Shown here piece after piece: positions 8,786 through 18,250 of a DNA stretch of 64,000 nucleotides. Origin of the DNA: Streptomyces sp. NBC_00344 (GTDB lineage: Bacteria > Actinomycetota > Actinomycetes > Streptomycetales > Streptomycetaceae); NCBI RefSeq assembly GCF_036088315.1, contig NZ_CP107996.1, positions 806,001 through 870,000 on the forward strand, in the 5' to 3' direction. The notes below the pieces were generated by a model. The model ran no database searches. It was given only the letters and a program-made list of their open reading frames with translations, and had not been told where the DNA came from. Made by a program: the position numbers and the translations under genes. Every line of letters starts with the position of its first letter. Position 1 is the first letter of the stretch.

Positions 8786-9886
8786 ATGGAGTTCGACCAT
8801 GGAGACCGCACGGTGAAGGCACGGACCACCGTTTTGAACGGCACGGCGGGCGAACCGGACGCAGACGTCGCGGTACCACCGCCACGGACCGCGGCCGGCG
8901 CCGGCGGCCGTAGCGGACGGACCCGGCGGGAGCGTGCGCGGGCGCGGAACCGCCGGCCGGTGACACAGGGCGGTATCACCCGTCGACGGCGGTTCCTGCG
9001 GGACCGGACGCTGATCCTCATGACCCTGCCGGCCATCGGTCTGCTGCTGGTCTTCAACTACATCCCGCTGCTCGGGAACGTGGTGGCGTTCCAGGACTAC
9101 GACGTCTACGGCGCGGGCATGACGGGCAGCCCCTTCGTCGGTCTCGAGAACTTCCAGCGGATCTTCGACGACTACCGCTTCTGGGAAGTGCTGCTCAACA
9201 CCCTGATCATCTTCGCGACCCAGCTGCTCCTCTTCTTCCCGGTCCCGATTCTGATCGCACTGCTGCTCAACACCGTGATGAGCACCCGGGTGCGCGCCTG
9301 GGTGCAGGGCATCGTCTATCTCCCGCACTTCTTCTCCTGGGTTCTGGTGGTCACCGTCTTCCAGCAGATGTTCGGCGGTGCCGGGCTGGTCGCCCAGTGG
9401 CTTCGGGATCACGGACACGGCGGTTTCGACCTGATGACGGATCCGGGCTTCTTCAAGTTCCTGGTCACCGCCCAGTCGGTGTGGAAGGACGCGGGCTGGG
9501 GTGTGATCGTCTTCCTCGCCGCACTCGCCGCCGTCAACACGGATCTCTACGAAGCGGCCGCGGTGGACGGAGCTAACCGGTGGCGCCGGATGTGGCACGT
9601 CACGCTGCCCGCGCTGCGCCCGGTGATCGCCCTTCTGCTGGTCCTGCGGGTGGGCAGCGCGCTCAATCTCGACTTCGAGCAGATCCTGCTCCAGCGCGAC
9701 CAGGTCGGAGCCTCCGCATCCGAAGTCCTCGACACCTACATCTGGTGGACGGGCATCAAGACCGGCGACTTCGGCTACGCGGCCGCGGCCGGAATCTTCA
9801 AGGGCGTCTTCAGCGTGCTGATGGTGCTGGCCGCGAACAAGGCCGCCCACATGATGGGCGAGCAGGGGGTGTACGCCAAGAAATGA
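8786..9886 (+). CDS. Sugar ABC transporter permease 1 (LplB type)
   Basis: Inner-membrane half of the importer. After an unusually long, Arg-rich cytoplasmic N-terminus (about 75 residues) come about six membrane segments, starting at TLILMTLPAIGLLLVFNYIPLL. The EAA loop that contacts the ATPase is EAAAVDGANRWRRMWHVTLPALRP. The start is not certain: the ATG used has GAGGGG close by, but a GTG 27 bases downstream would remove part of the tail. Its stop overlaps the next start (ATGA), so the two permeases are translationally coupled. Confidence 0.9.
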   Translation: MEFDHGDRTVKARTTVLNGTAGEPDADVAVPPPRTAAGAGGRSGRTRRERARARNRRPVTQGGITRRRRFLRDRTLILMTLPAIGLLLVFNYIPLLGNVVAFQDYDVYGAGMTGSPFVGLENFQRIFDDYRFWEVLLNTLIIFATQLLLFFPVPILIALLLNTVMSTRVRAWVQGIVYLPHFFSWVLVVTVFQQMFGGAGLVAQWLRDHGHGGFDLMTDPGFFKFLVTAQSVWKDAGWGVIVFLAALAAVNTDLYEAAAVDGANRWRRMWHVTLPALRPVIALLLVLRVGSALNLDFEQILLQRDQVGASASEVLDTYIWWTGIKTGDFGYAAAAGIFKGVFSVLMVLAANKAAHMMGEQGVYAKK

Positions 9887-10833
9887 CCGCGACACTGATG
9901 GATCAGCAACCGAAGGAAACCCCGCTGCAGAGGGCTCTGCGTATGGAACCTCGCCCTGTGTGGGAGGAGGAACCCACCAAGGCGGGCCTCGCCTTCAAGG
10001 GACTCGGGCTGACCGCGATATGCGCCATGGTGGTCGTACCCCTGTGGGTGGTGATCGTCACGAGCCTCTCGGACACCAGGGCGATCAACGCGGCGGGCGG
10101 CCTGGTCGTCTGGCCGAAGTCCGTGACCTTCGTCGCCTACCGGGAACTGCTCAGCGGCGGTGCCGTAACCCGCGCGACACTGGTCAGCCTCGGTCTCACG
10201 GCTGTCGGTACGGCGGTCAGCATGGTGGTGTCGGTGCTGTGCGCCTACGGCCTCAGCCGCAGGGACTCCTTCGCACACCGTCCTCTTCTCCTCACACTGA
10301 TGGCGACCATGTTCTTCGGCGCCGGGCTGATACCCACCTATCTGCTGGTCACCGGGATCGGGCTGTCGGACAGTTACTGGTCGATGATCCTGCCGAGCGC
10401 GATCAGCGTCTTCAACATCCTGGTACTGCGCGGATTCTTCATGGACACCGCTCCGGAACTCATCGAGGCCGCCCGCATCGACGGGGCCGGCGAATGGCGC
10501 ATTCTGATCCAGATCGTGATGCCGCTCTCGCGCGCCGTGCTCGCCGTCATCGCCCTCTTCTACGCGGTCGGTTACTGGAGCCAGTGGTTCAACGCGATGC
10601 TCTACATCCAGGACAGCGAGAAGTACCCGCTGCAGATGATCCTCAGGCAGCTGGTGCTTCAGCATCAGGTTCCGCCTGGCGCCATGGGCTCCGCCGTGAG
10701 CAGCGGAACCATCAACAGCCTCGCCGTCCAGATGGCCGTCATGGTGCTCGCGCTGATCCCCATCGCCGTGCTCTCGCCCTTCGTCCAGAAGCACTTCCAG
10801 AAGGGCATGCTCACCGGCGCCGTCAAGGGCTGA
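9883..10833 (+). CDS. Sugar ABC transporter permease 2 (YtcP/CarB type)
   Basis: Second permease of the importer, 316 residues, six membrane segments, with the EAA loop ELIEAARIDGAGEWRILIQIVMPLSRAVLAV. It starts at the ATG overlapping the stop of the first permease; an ATG 15 bases downstream is possible. No ATP-binding subunit is encoded in the locus. In Streptomyces many CUT1 sugar importers share the ATPase MsiK encoded elsewhere, which is the likely partner here (inference). No gene is seen in the 142 bases that follow before the GH74 gene. Confidence 0.9.
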   Translation: MTATLMDQQPKETPLQRALRMEPRPVWEEEPTKAGLAFKGLGLTAICAMVVVPLWVVIVTSLSDTRAINAAGGLVVWPKSVTFVAYRELLSGGAVTRATLVSLGLTAVGTAVSMVVSVLCAYGLSRRDSFAHRPLLLTLMATMFFGAGLIPTYLLVTGIGLSDSYWSMILPSAISVFNILVLRGFFMDTAPELIEAARIDGAGEWRILIQIVMPLSRAVLAVIALFYAVGYWSQWFNAMLYIQDSEKYPLQMILRQLVLQHQVPPGAMGSAVSSGTINSLAVQMAVMVLALIPIAVLSPFVQKHFQKGMLTGAVKG

Positions 10834-10975
10834 CGCACACCTCGCAGCCCATCCGCTCCGCCGTGGTCCGTCCGCTCCTCGTATCCACTGCTCTCCCGTG
10901 TCCGCTCTCCCGGCCGTCGGGGCCGGCGGGCTGCCCGCTCGTGTCCATTGCGCGCCCCACCGGAAGGCGATCGTC

Positions 10976-13210
10976 ATGACCGAAGCCCCACGTACGCCGC
11001 GTCGGCGCACCGTCCTCGCAGGTGCCGGGGTAGCCGCCGCCGCTGTGCTGCCCGGCGCACCGGCTGCCGCCGCCTCGGCCAGGACCGCGTCCGGCTCCCC
11101 GGCCACCGCCGGGAGCGCCGCACAACCGCACCGCTGGCGCACCGCGGTGATCGGTGGCACCGGATTCATCACCGGAGTGCTCTTCCATCCCCGTGTGAAG
11201 GGACTCGCCTACGCCAGGACGGACATCGGCGGCGCCTACCGCTGGGAACAGTGGACCTCACAGTGGGTCCCGCTCAACGACCGCACCGGCTGGGACGACT
11301 GGAACCTGATGGGGGTGGAGGCCATCGCGGTCGACGAGGCCCATCCGGACCGGCTCTACCTCGCGGTGGGTACCTACACCACGTCGGGGAACGGCGCGGT
11401 CCTGTGCTCCGGCGACCGGGGGGCGACGTGGACCCGTAACGCGCTTCCGGCCGCGCTCGGCGCCAACGAGAACGGCAGGGGCACCGGCGAGCGGCTGCTC
11501 GTCGATCCCGGCGACAGTGACACCCTGTGGCTCGGCACCCGGCACGACGGACTGCTCACCTCGGCCGACCGCGGGAACACCTGGGCGGCCGCCACCGGTT
11601 TCCCGGCCGTCCAGGGCGCGTCAGGACAGGGAGTCACCCTTGTCGTCGCTGCCGGGCGCACCCTGTACGCGGGCTGGGGCGACGGCGGCACCGCCCTCTA
11701 CCGCAGATCGGGCTCCGGCTGGGCGGCCGTCCCAGGACAGCCGTCGGGGGAGTCCGCGAAGGTGCCGGTGCGTGCCGCGTACGACCGTGCGACACACGCT
11801 CTCTATGTCACCTACGCCGACACCGCGGGGCCCAACGACCAGACCACGGGTTCGGTGCACCGGCTGAACACCCTGACGGGCCGGTGGACAGAGGTGACGC
11901 CGGTGCAGCCGGGCGGCGTCACGGCCGGCGGGGCCGCCGACACCTTCGGCTACGGCGGAGTGTCCGTCGACGCGCGGCGTCCGGGCACCCTGGTGGTCTC
12001 GACCAACAACCGGTGGTCGGACACCGACACGCTCTTCCGCTCGACCGACGGCGGCCGCAACTGGACCTCGCTCAAGGACACGGCCGTCCTCGATGTCTCC
12101 CGGACGCCCTACCTCAACTGGGGTACCACAGCGAAGTTCGGCTGGTGGATCCAGACGGCCGGCATCGATCCCCACGACTCGGAACACATCGTGTACGGAA
12201 CCGGCGCGACCCTCTACGCCACTCACGATCTCATCCGCTGGACCCCGCAGATCCGCGGCCTCGAGGAGTCCGCGGTGGTCCTGCTGGTCTCGCCGCCCGC
12301 GGGCAGGGCCCATCTGCTCAGCGGGCTCGGTGACATCGGTGTGATGTACCACGAGTCACTCACCTCGTCCCCCTCCCTGGGCATGGCGTCCAACCCGGTC
12401 TTCGGCACCGCCACCGGACTCGCGTTCGCCGCTCTGAAGCCCTCGTACACCGTGCGCACCGGGTGGTCGTCCGGCAGCAACGGCGCCTGCTCGGACGACG
12501 GCGGCCGTACCTGGCGGCCGTTCGCGGCCCAGCCGGAGATCGCGGCGGCCGCCCCCGGTCCCATCGCGGTCAGCGCCGACGGATCCACCCTGCTGTGGTC
12601 CTTCATCCACTGGGACGGAACCACGTACGCGGCACACCGCTCGACCGACGGCGGCGCCTCCTGGGCCGAGGTACCGTCCTTCCCCAGGGGCGCCACCCCC
12701 CTGGCCGACCCTGTCGACCCCTCCCGCTTCCATGCGTACGACACCGGCACCGGCACCGTGTTCCTCAGCACCGACTGCGGGGCCACCTTCACCGCGGGAG
12801 CCACCGGGCTCCCCTCCGGCGACAACCAGTTCCGCATCGCCGCCGCTCCGGGACGCTCCGGCGACCTCTGGCTCTCCGCGAAATGGAACGGCCTCCACCG
12901 CTCCACCGACGGCGGTGTCACCTTCACCAGGATCGGCAGCTGCTGGGCCTCGTACGTCGTCGGCTTCGGCAAGGCAGCGGAAAGCGCCGGCTACCCAGCG
13001 ATCTTCCAGGTCGGTTCCACCGAGACCATCACCGCCGTCCACCGCTCCGACGACGCCGGAGCGAGCTGGCTGCGCATCAACGACGACGCACACCAGTGGG
13101 GCTGGACCGGGGCCGCGATCTCCGGCGACCCACGCATCCACGGCCGGGTCTATCTCGGCACCAACGGCCGCGGCATCCAGTACGCAGACCCTGAGTGGGA
13201 GCGGCCATGA
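10976..13210 (+). CDS. Secreted GH74 protein (xyloglucanase family), possibly lacking the catalytic acid
   Basis: The 744-residue protein has a Tat-like signal (PRRRTVLAGAGVAAAAVLPGAPAAAAS) and then two seven-bladed propellers with repeated Asp-box motifs (RSTDGG, STDCG, SDDGG). This is the GH74 architecture of endo-xyloglucanases. The general base is kept: D83 in ARTDIGGAYRW. At the place of the second catalytic Asp, normally in a stretch like LDYAELNP, the sequence is GLAFAALKPSYTVRTG, with A483. No CBM2 is attached. It may therefore be a weak enzyme or a binding protein. The ATG has GGAAGG upstream. Its stop overlaps the GH42 start (ATGA), so it is co-translated with intracellular enzymes. 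Confidence 0.85.
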   Translation: MTEAPRTPRRRTVLAGAGVAAAAVLPGAPAAAASARTASGSPATAGSAAQPHRWRTAVIGGTGFITGVLFHPRVKGLAYARTDIGGAYRWEQWTSQWVPLNDRTGWDDWNLMGVEAIAVDEAHPDRLYLAVGTYTTSGNGAVLCSGDRGATWTRNALPAALGANENGRGTGERLLVDPGDSDTLWLGTRHDGLLTSADRGNTWAAATGFPAVQGASGQGVTLVVAAGRTLYAGWGDGGTALYRRSGSGWAAVPGQPSGESAKVPVRAAYDRATHALYVTYADTAGPNDQTTGSVHRLNTLTGRWTEVTPVQPGGVTAGGAADTFGYGGVSVDARRPGTLVVSTNNRWSDTDTLFRSTDGGRNWTSLKDTAVLDVSRTPYLNWGTTAKFGWWIQTAGIDPHDSEHIVYGTGATLYATHDLIRWTPQIRGLEESAVVLLVSPPAGRAHLLSGLGDIGVMYHESLTSSPSLGMASNPVFGTATGLAFAALKPSYTVRTGWSSGSNGACSDDGGRTWRPFAAQPEIAAAAPGPIAVSADGSTLLWSFIHWDGTTYAAHRSTDGGASWAEVPSFPRGATPLADPVDPSRFHAYDTGTGTVFLSTDCGATFTAGATGLPSGDNQFRIAAAPGRSGDLWLSAKWNGLHRSTDGGVTFTRIGSCWASYVVGFGKAAESAGYPAIFQVGSTETITAVHRSDDAGASWLRINDDAHQWGWTGAAISGDPRIHGRVYLGTNGRGIQYADPEWERP

Positions 13211-15180
13211 CCTCGCTGTACGACACCTACGGCCACCGGATCCTGTTCGGCGGCGACTACAACCCCGAGCAGTGGCCCGAGGAGATCTGGCCCGATGACA
13301 TCCGTCTGATGGCGGAGGCAGGCGTCAACTCCGTGACACTCGGCGTCTTCAGCTGGGCCGCACTCGAACCACGCCCGGGTGCACGGGAGTTCGGCTGGCT
13401 GGACCGGCTGATGGATCTCATGCACGACCACCGGATGTCGGTGGTGCTCGCCACCCCGACCGCGTCCCCGCCCCCCTGGATGGGCGCCCGCCACCCCGAG
13501 ACCCTGCCACGCGACGAGAACGGACAGACCGTCTGGTACGGATCCCGCCAGCAGTTCTGTGCCAGCAGCCCCGTGTACCGCCGCTACGCGGCCGCTCTCA
13601 CCGAGGATCTCGCGGCGCGCTACGCAGCACACCCGGCACTGCGGATGTGGCACATCAACAACGAGTACTGCACCTTCTGCTGGTGCGACGAGACCGCAGG
13701 TCACTTCCGCCGCTGGCTGGGGGCGAGGTACGGCTCGCTCGATGCACTCAACGAGGCCTGGGGCACCGCGTTCTGGAGCCAGCGCTATGACGACTGGGCC
13801 GAGATCATCCCGCCCCGCCGCGCCCAGTACATGCGCAACCCCGGTCAGATGCTCGATTTCAGACGCTTCACATCCGACGCCCTGATGGAGTGCTACCTCG
13901 CGGAGCGGGACATCGTCTCCCGGCACACCCCTCGGGTCCCGGTCACCACCAACTTCATGCCGTTCTGGACCGGCCAGGACGCCTGGAAGTGGGCCGAGCA
14001 GGAGGATGTCGTCTCGGTCGACATCTATCCGGATCCGGCCGATGCCTGGGGCGCCCAGTACAACGCGATGATCGGCGACATGACCCGCTCCCAGGCGCGC
14101 GGCCCCTGGATGCTGATGGAGCAGGCGGCGGGCCCGGTCAACTGGCGGGGCGTCAACCACCCCAAACCGCGCGGCCTCAACCGCCTCTGGTCGCTGCAGT
14201 CGGTGGCGCACGGTGCGGACGCCATCTGCTACTTCCAGTGGCGGCAGTCCCGGCAGGGCGCGGAGAAGTTCCACTCCGCGATGCTCACCCATGCGGGCGA
14301 GCAGGGCCGCACCTACCAGGAGGTCAAGCAGCTCGGCGCCGAACTCGGGAGGCTCTCGGAGGCGGTGGCGGGCACCGACACCCCGTCCGATGTGGCGGTG
14401 CTGCACGACTGGGAGTCCTGGTGGGCGGACCAGCAGGACGGCCGGATCTCCACCGAGGTCGAGTACCCCGACGTGGTGCGTGCCTGGCACCGCGCCCTGT
14501 GGGAGGCGGGACTCACCACGGACTTCGCCCATCCGGCACACGAGCTGGGCAGGTACCGGCTGGTGGTGATCCCGCATCTGTATCTGCTCACCGACGCCGC
14601 GATCGACAACCTGGTGGCGTATGTGAGGGGCGGGGGCACCCTCGTCAGCGGTTTCCACACCGGAGCGGCCGACCAGGACGACCGGATCAGGGCGGGCGGA
14701 ATGGACGTCCGGCTGCGTGAACTCTTCGGCATCTCCACCCTCCAGGAGTGGTGGCCGCTCGACGCGGGCTCCACCGTGGAATGCGAGGGCTTCCGCGGCA
14801 CGCTCTGGTCGGAGGAGCTGGAGCCCGGCGGTGCCGAGACCGTGGCGAGGTACCAGGAAGGCGAACTGGACGGTCTCCCCGCCGTCCTGCGCAACGGCCG
14901 TGCCTGGTACCTCTCGACGCTGCCCGAACCCGGCGCGCTCCGCGATCTCCTGGCACGCGTGGCCGCCGACGCGGAGGCCCGGCCGGTGCTGACCGGCCTG
15001 CCCGCCGGGGTCGAGGCGGTCCGCAGGGGTGAGCTGCTCTTCCTGCTGCACCACGGCAGGCAGACCGTCACCGTGCCGGTTCCCGGCCGCCACCGCGATC
15101 TGCTCTCCGGCGCGGCGGTGGAAGGTTCGTTGGAGCTCGGCCGCTACGGCGCCGCGGTTCTGCGGGAGGACGTCCGGTGA
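13207..15180 (+). CDS. Beta-galactosidase, GH42
   Basis: Removes beta-linked galactose, in this context the 1,2-linked galactose of L-type xyloglucan side chains, in the cytoplasm; no signal peptide. The 657 residues show the GH42 start ILFGGDYNPEQWPEEIW, acid/base E153 in MWHINNEY and nucleophile E305 in WMLMEQAAG. The family metal-site Cys cluster is present near CTFCWCDE. A trimerisation domain and a short C-terminal beta domain follow the barrel. Four-base overlaps with both neighbours indicate translational coupling within the operon. A GH2 beta-galactosidase occurs elsewhere in the window, so the two are probably specialised for different galactosides. Confidence 0.92.
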   Translation: MTSLYDTYGHRILFGGDYNPEQWPEEIWPDDIRLMAEAGVNSVTLGVFSWAALEPRPGAREFGWLDRLMDLMHDHRMSVVLATPTASPPPWMGARHPETLPRDENGQTVWYGSRQQFCASSPVYRRYAAALTEDLAARYAAHPALRMWHINNEYCTFCWCDETAGHFRRWLGARYGSLDALNEAWGTAFWSQRYDDWAEIIPPRRAQYMRNPGQMLDFRRFTSDALMECYLAERDIVSRHTPRVPVTTNFMPFWTGQDAWKWAEQEDVVSVDIYPDPADAWGAQYNAMIGDMTRSQARGPWMLMEQAAGPVNWRGVNHPKPRGLNRLWSLQSVAHGADAICYFQWRQSRQGAEKFHSAMLTHAGEQGRTYQEVKQLGAELGRLSEAVAGTDTPSDVAVLHDWESWWADQQDGRISTEVEYPDVVRAWHRALWEAGLTTDFAHPAHELGRYRLVVIPHLYLLTDAAIDNLVAYVRGGGTLVSGFHTGAADQDDRIRAGGMDVRLRELFGISTLQEWWPLDAGSTVECEGFRGTLWSEELEPGGAETVARYQEGELDGLPAVLRNGRAWYLSTLPEPGALRDLLARVAADAEARPVLTGLPAGVEAVRRGELLFLLHHGRQTVTVPVPGRHRDLLSGAAVEGSLELGRYGAAVLREDVR

Positions 15181-17453
15181 TTCACGGCACCTGGGAGCCC
15201 CGCCCCGCCACCCGATGGCAGGATGCCTTCCTCAGCGGCAACGGCAGGCACGGCGCCATGGTGTACGGAGACCCGGCCGACGACCGGGTGATCGTCAGTC
15301 ATCACTCGCTGGTACGTCCCAACGGGAGCGAGGGCCTGGGTCCGCCGGAACTCGCCGACGGGCTCGGGCGGCTCCAGGACGCCCTGCTCAGCGGGGACAC
15401 CACCGCGGCGGAGCGCTTCGGCGCGGAACATCCGCTGCACTGGGTGCAGCCCTTCCATCCGGCCTTTCAGGTGCGCATCCGGCAGGCTGTCCGGCAGGCA
15501 ACCGGCTATCGCCGTCAGGTCGACTTCTCGACCGGCGTGGTCGGTGCGGAGTGCGGGCCGCAGGTCAGCCGGGTGTTCGTGTCACGCGCCGATGACGTGA
15601 TCGTCCAGTACCTCAGGAGCCCGGCGATGTCGGCCGCCCTCACTCTCGACCACCGCCTGCCGGGCGTCCCGCCCCGGCTGGCGGTCGGGCGGAGCACGGC
15701 GCTGACCCGGGAGGGCGGCCGGCTCACGCTGCGGGCCGGCTACCCGGGAAGCGGCACCGCGTTCACCGGGGTCACCGTGGTGCTGGCGGAGGGTGGCTCC
15801 GCCGCCTTCGCGGGCGACGGCATCCGCTTCGACGGCGCCCAGGGCCTGTTGCTGCTCACCCGGGTGCGACGTGATCCCGCTGGAGCGGACCCGGAGGACA
15901 CCGCGGACGCAGCCGCCGCACTGCGTGCCCTGCTCACCGGGGACGAGCCCGGCGGAGCCGTTCCGGCCGCGTGGGATGTCTATCAGCGGCTGCTGAGCCG
16001 CCATGAGGCGCTGCACCGGCCGGCGTACCGCCGCGTCACACTCCGTCTCGGACCGGTCGGCGACGAACAGCGCTTGCCCGGTTCCGAGTTGTTGCGGCTG
16101 CCGGGACGTCCCGCGCTGCTCGCGCGTCTCTTCGCGGCCGGCCGCTACCATCTGCTCTCGTCGAGCGGGGTCCTTCCGCCGCGGCTGACCGGGCTGTGGA
16201 CCGGCGACTGGGACACCGCCTGGTCGGGCGCCTTCACCACGAACGCCAATCTCAACCTCCAGATCGCGTCGGCCGCCCCTGCCGCGCTGCCCGAGGTCAC
16301 CGAAGCCCATGCCGCCCTGGTGTATGGCCAGCTGGCGGACTGGCGCGACAACGCGCGTGCACTCTTCGGGGCGCGAGGGGTCGTCGCGCCCTCGCACACC
16401 GACGGCGAGAGCGGGCACACCCGGCACTTCCAGCGCACCTACCCCCTGCATCTGTGGTCGGCGGGCGCGGACTGGCTGCTGGTCCCGCTCGTCGAACAGG
16501 CGCAGACCACCGGCATCACCGATCCCCGCCTCCTCGGCGCACTCACCGAAGTGGCGCTGTTCTACCAGGACTTCCTCAGCCGCACCGGACGGGACGGCCG
16601 GATAGTGATCGCCCCCTCCTACTCACCGGAGAACCGTCCGGCGAACGCGAGCTGGGGCACGGTGAACGCCACCATGGACATCGCGGCGGCCCGGCACGCC
16701 CTGACCACGGCCGCAGCGCACGCCCCCGGCCATCCCGACGCCGGGCGATGGCGCGCCATCGCCGGGAATCTCCCGGACTACCGGGTGAACGAGGACGGGG
16801 CGCTTGCCGAGTGGGCCTGGCCGGGTCTGGCGGAGAACTACCACCACCGTCATCTCAGCCACCTCTATCCCGTCTGGCCGCTGGACGAGATCAACCCCTA
16901 CGACACTCCCGCGCTCGCCGGCGCCGCGCGCCGGGCGCTCGAGCTGCGTGGCCCCGAGAACGACTCCGCCCACGGCCATCTGCACCGCGCCCTGATCGCC
17001 GCCAGGCTGCGCGATGCCGGCGCGGTCGCCCGCGCACTGGGCGCGGTGCTCGGCGGCGACTTCTTCCACGACTCGCTGATGAGCTCGCACTATCCGGCAC
17101 GTGACGTCTTCAACGCCGATGCCGCGCATGCCCTGCCCGCGGTACTCGTCGAGATGCTGCTGCAGTCCACACCGTCCCGGCTCGTACTCCTTCCCGCGCT
17201 CCCCCCGGAGCTTCGGGAGGGCGAACTCCGCGGTGTGTGCACCAGGTTCGGCGCATCCGCCGATCTGACCTGGTGCGACGGACGGGCGACAGCCGTGCTC
17301 CGCCCCAGCCGGACCGTACGGGTGGATCTGCGCGTCGGCGAAGGTCTGACGGTCACAGGGCCGCTTCCCACCGAACCCCCCGCCGGCACCCCGGAGGTCC
17401 TGCTGGACCTGACGGCCGGCGTGGACTGCGTCCTCAGCCTGGGGCCGCAGTAG
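15177..17453 (+). CDS. Alpha-L-fucosidase, GH95
   Basis: Hydrolyses the alpha-1,2-fucosyl-galactose linkage found in fucosylated (F-type) xyloglucan by inversion. The 758-residue protein has no signal peptide and shows the N-terminal beta domain (WQDAFLSGNGRHGAMVYG), TTNANLNLQIASA near the substrate-binding Asn pair, the catalytic acid E485 in APSYSPENRPA, and ENYHHRHLSHLYPVWPLDEI. The stretch around NDSAHGHLHRALIAARLRDAG differs from the usual GWSLAWK-type segment, so it is a divergent member. The GTG start overlaps the stop of the GH42 gene. Its presence suggests that the locus handles dicot-type fucosylated xyloglucan. Confidence 0.85.
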   Translation: MIHGTWEPRPATRWQDAFLSGNGRHGAMVYGDPADDRVIVSHHSLVRPNGSEGLGPPELADGLGRLQDALLSGDTTAAERFGAEHPLHWVQPFHPAFQVRIRQAVRQATGYRRQVDFSTGVVGAECGPQVSRVFVSRADDVIVQYLRSPAMSAALTLDHRLPGVPPRLAVGRSTALTREGGRLTLRAGYPGSGTAFTGVTVVLAEGGSAAFAGDGIRFDGAQGLLLLTRVRRDPAGADPEDTADAAAALRALLTGDEPGGAVPAAWDVYQRLLSRHEALHRPAYRRVTLRLGPVGDEQRLPGSELLRLPGRPALLARLFAAGRYHLLSSSGVLPPRLTGLWTGDWDTAWSGAFTTNANLNLQIASAAPAALPEVTEAHAALVYGQLADWRDNARALFGARGVVAPSHTDGESGHTRHFQRTYPLHLWSAGADWLLVPLVEQAQTTGITDPRLLGALTEVALFYQDFLSRTGRDGRIVIAPSYSPENRPANASWGTVNATMDIAAARHALTTAAAHAPGHPDAGRWRAIAGNLPDYRVNEDGALAEWAWPGLAENYHHRHLSHLYPVWPLDEINPYDTPALAGAARRALELRGPENDSAHGHLHRALIAARLRDAGAVARALGAVLGGDFFHDSLMSSHYPARDVFNADAAHALPAVLVEMLLQSTPSRLVLLPALPPELREGELRGVCTRFGASADLTWCDGRATAVLRPSRTVRVDLRVGEGLTVTGPLPTEPPAGTPEVLLDLTAGVDCVLSLGPQ

Positions 17454-17480
17454 TTTCCCCCCACCATGGAAGGAACACCC

Positions 17481-18188
17481 ATGGCACGTCGTACTCCCGG
17501 CACACTCCTGGCCGCCCCCTTGGCAGCCCTGGCCGCGCTGATCGGTTTCGCCGCCGCCCCGGCGCAGGCAGCCGTCTGGTCCTCGTCCGACCAGTGGGGC
17601 TCCTACACCACACCGGACGGCTACACCCTCTACAACGACATCTGGGGTTCGGGCGCCGGCACCCAGACCATCTGGGCCAACTCGTCCGCCAACTGGGGCG
17701 TCTCGGCCGACCACCCGAACACCGGTGGCATCAAGGCGTATCCCAACGCCAAGAAGGTGATCGGCAAAGCGATCTCCTCGCTGGCCTCCCTCACCAGCAC
17801 CTACAACGTCACCGTCCCGTCATCCGGCGCCTACAACACCTCGTACGACATCTGGGACGACGACTACGCCAACGAGATCATGCTGTGGGTCAACTACAAC
17901 GGTGCAGTGGGCCCGCTCGGCAGCTCCGTCGGCACGGTGACGCTCGGCTCGGACACCTGGACGGTGTATGTGGGGAGCAACGGCGCCAACAACGTGTACT
18001 CGTTCCTGCGTACCTCGGACTCCACGGCGGGATCGGTCAACATTCTGTCGGTACTCAAGTGGCTCAAGGACACCAAGGGGTACATCGGCAACGAGACCAT
18101 CGGCGATGTGCAGTTCGGCTATGAGATCACGTCGTCACCGGGTGGTCTGAACTTCACGACCAACGGCTTCAGCGTCTCGTCGGGCTGA
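17481..18188 (+). CDS. Secreted endo-beta-1,4-glucanase / xyloglucanase, GH12
   Basis: Short secreted GH12 enzyme of 235 residues that cuts beta-1,4-glucan backbones with retention. The signal peptide ends at APAQA. The catalytic domain starts with SSSDQWGSYTTPDGYTLYNDIWG, carries nucleophile E132 in DYANEIMLWV and acid/base E215 in FGYEITSSPGG, and fills the whole protein; no CBM follows. I chose the second ATG because GGAAGGA sits 6 bases before it; the first ATG, 15 bases upstream, has no such site. Last gene of the operon. With GH74 possibly impaired, this may be the main secreted backbone-cleaving enzyme here. Xyloglucan as substrate is inferred from context. Confidence 0.93.
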   Translation: MARRTPGTLLAAPLAALAALIGFAAAPAQAAVWSSSDQWGSYTTPDGYTLYNDIWGSGAGTQTIWANSSANWGVSADHPNTGGIKAYPNAKKVIGKAISSLASLTSTYNVTVPSSGAYNTSYDIWDDDYANEIMLWVNYNGAVGPLGSSVGTVTLGSDTWTVYVGSNGANNVYSFLRTSDSTAGSVNILSVLKWLKDTKGYIGNETIGDVQFGYEITSSPGGLNFTTNGFSVSSG

Positions 18189-18194
18189 GCGACC

Positions 18195-18241
18195 GCGGGA
18201 GGCGCGGCCCGCCCGTCCCGGCAGGCGGCCACGCCTCCCGC
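18195..18241. terminator. Terminator between GH12 and lacI
   Basis: Perfect 10-bp arms, GCGGGAGGCG (18195-18204) and CGCCTCCCGC (18232-18241), lie between two convergent stop codons. They are extended by a second short pairing (GAGCG with CGCTC) outside. Probably ends both the long operon and the regulator transcript. Confidence 0.65.
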
Positions 18242-18250
18242 ACCGGCCGC

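Noticed and set aside
15405..15425. GAGCGCTTCG resembling half of the operator
   Set aside because: Inside the GH95 coding sequence, imperfect, and far from a start. Not called.
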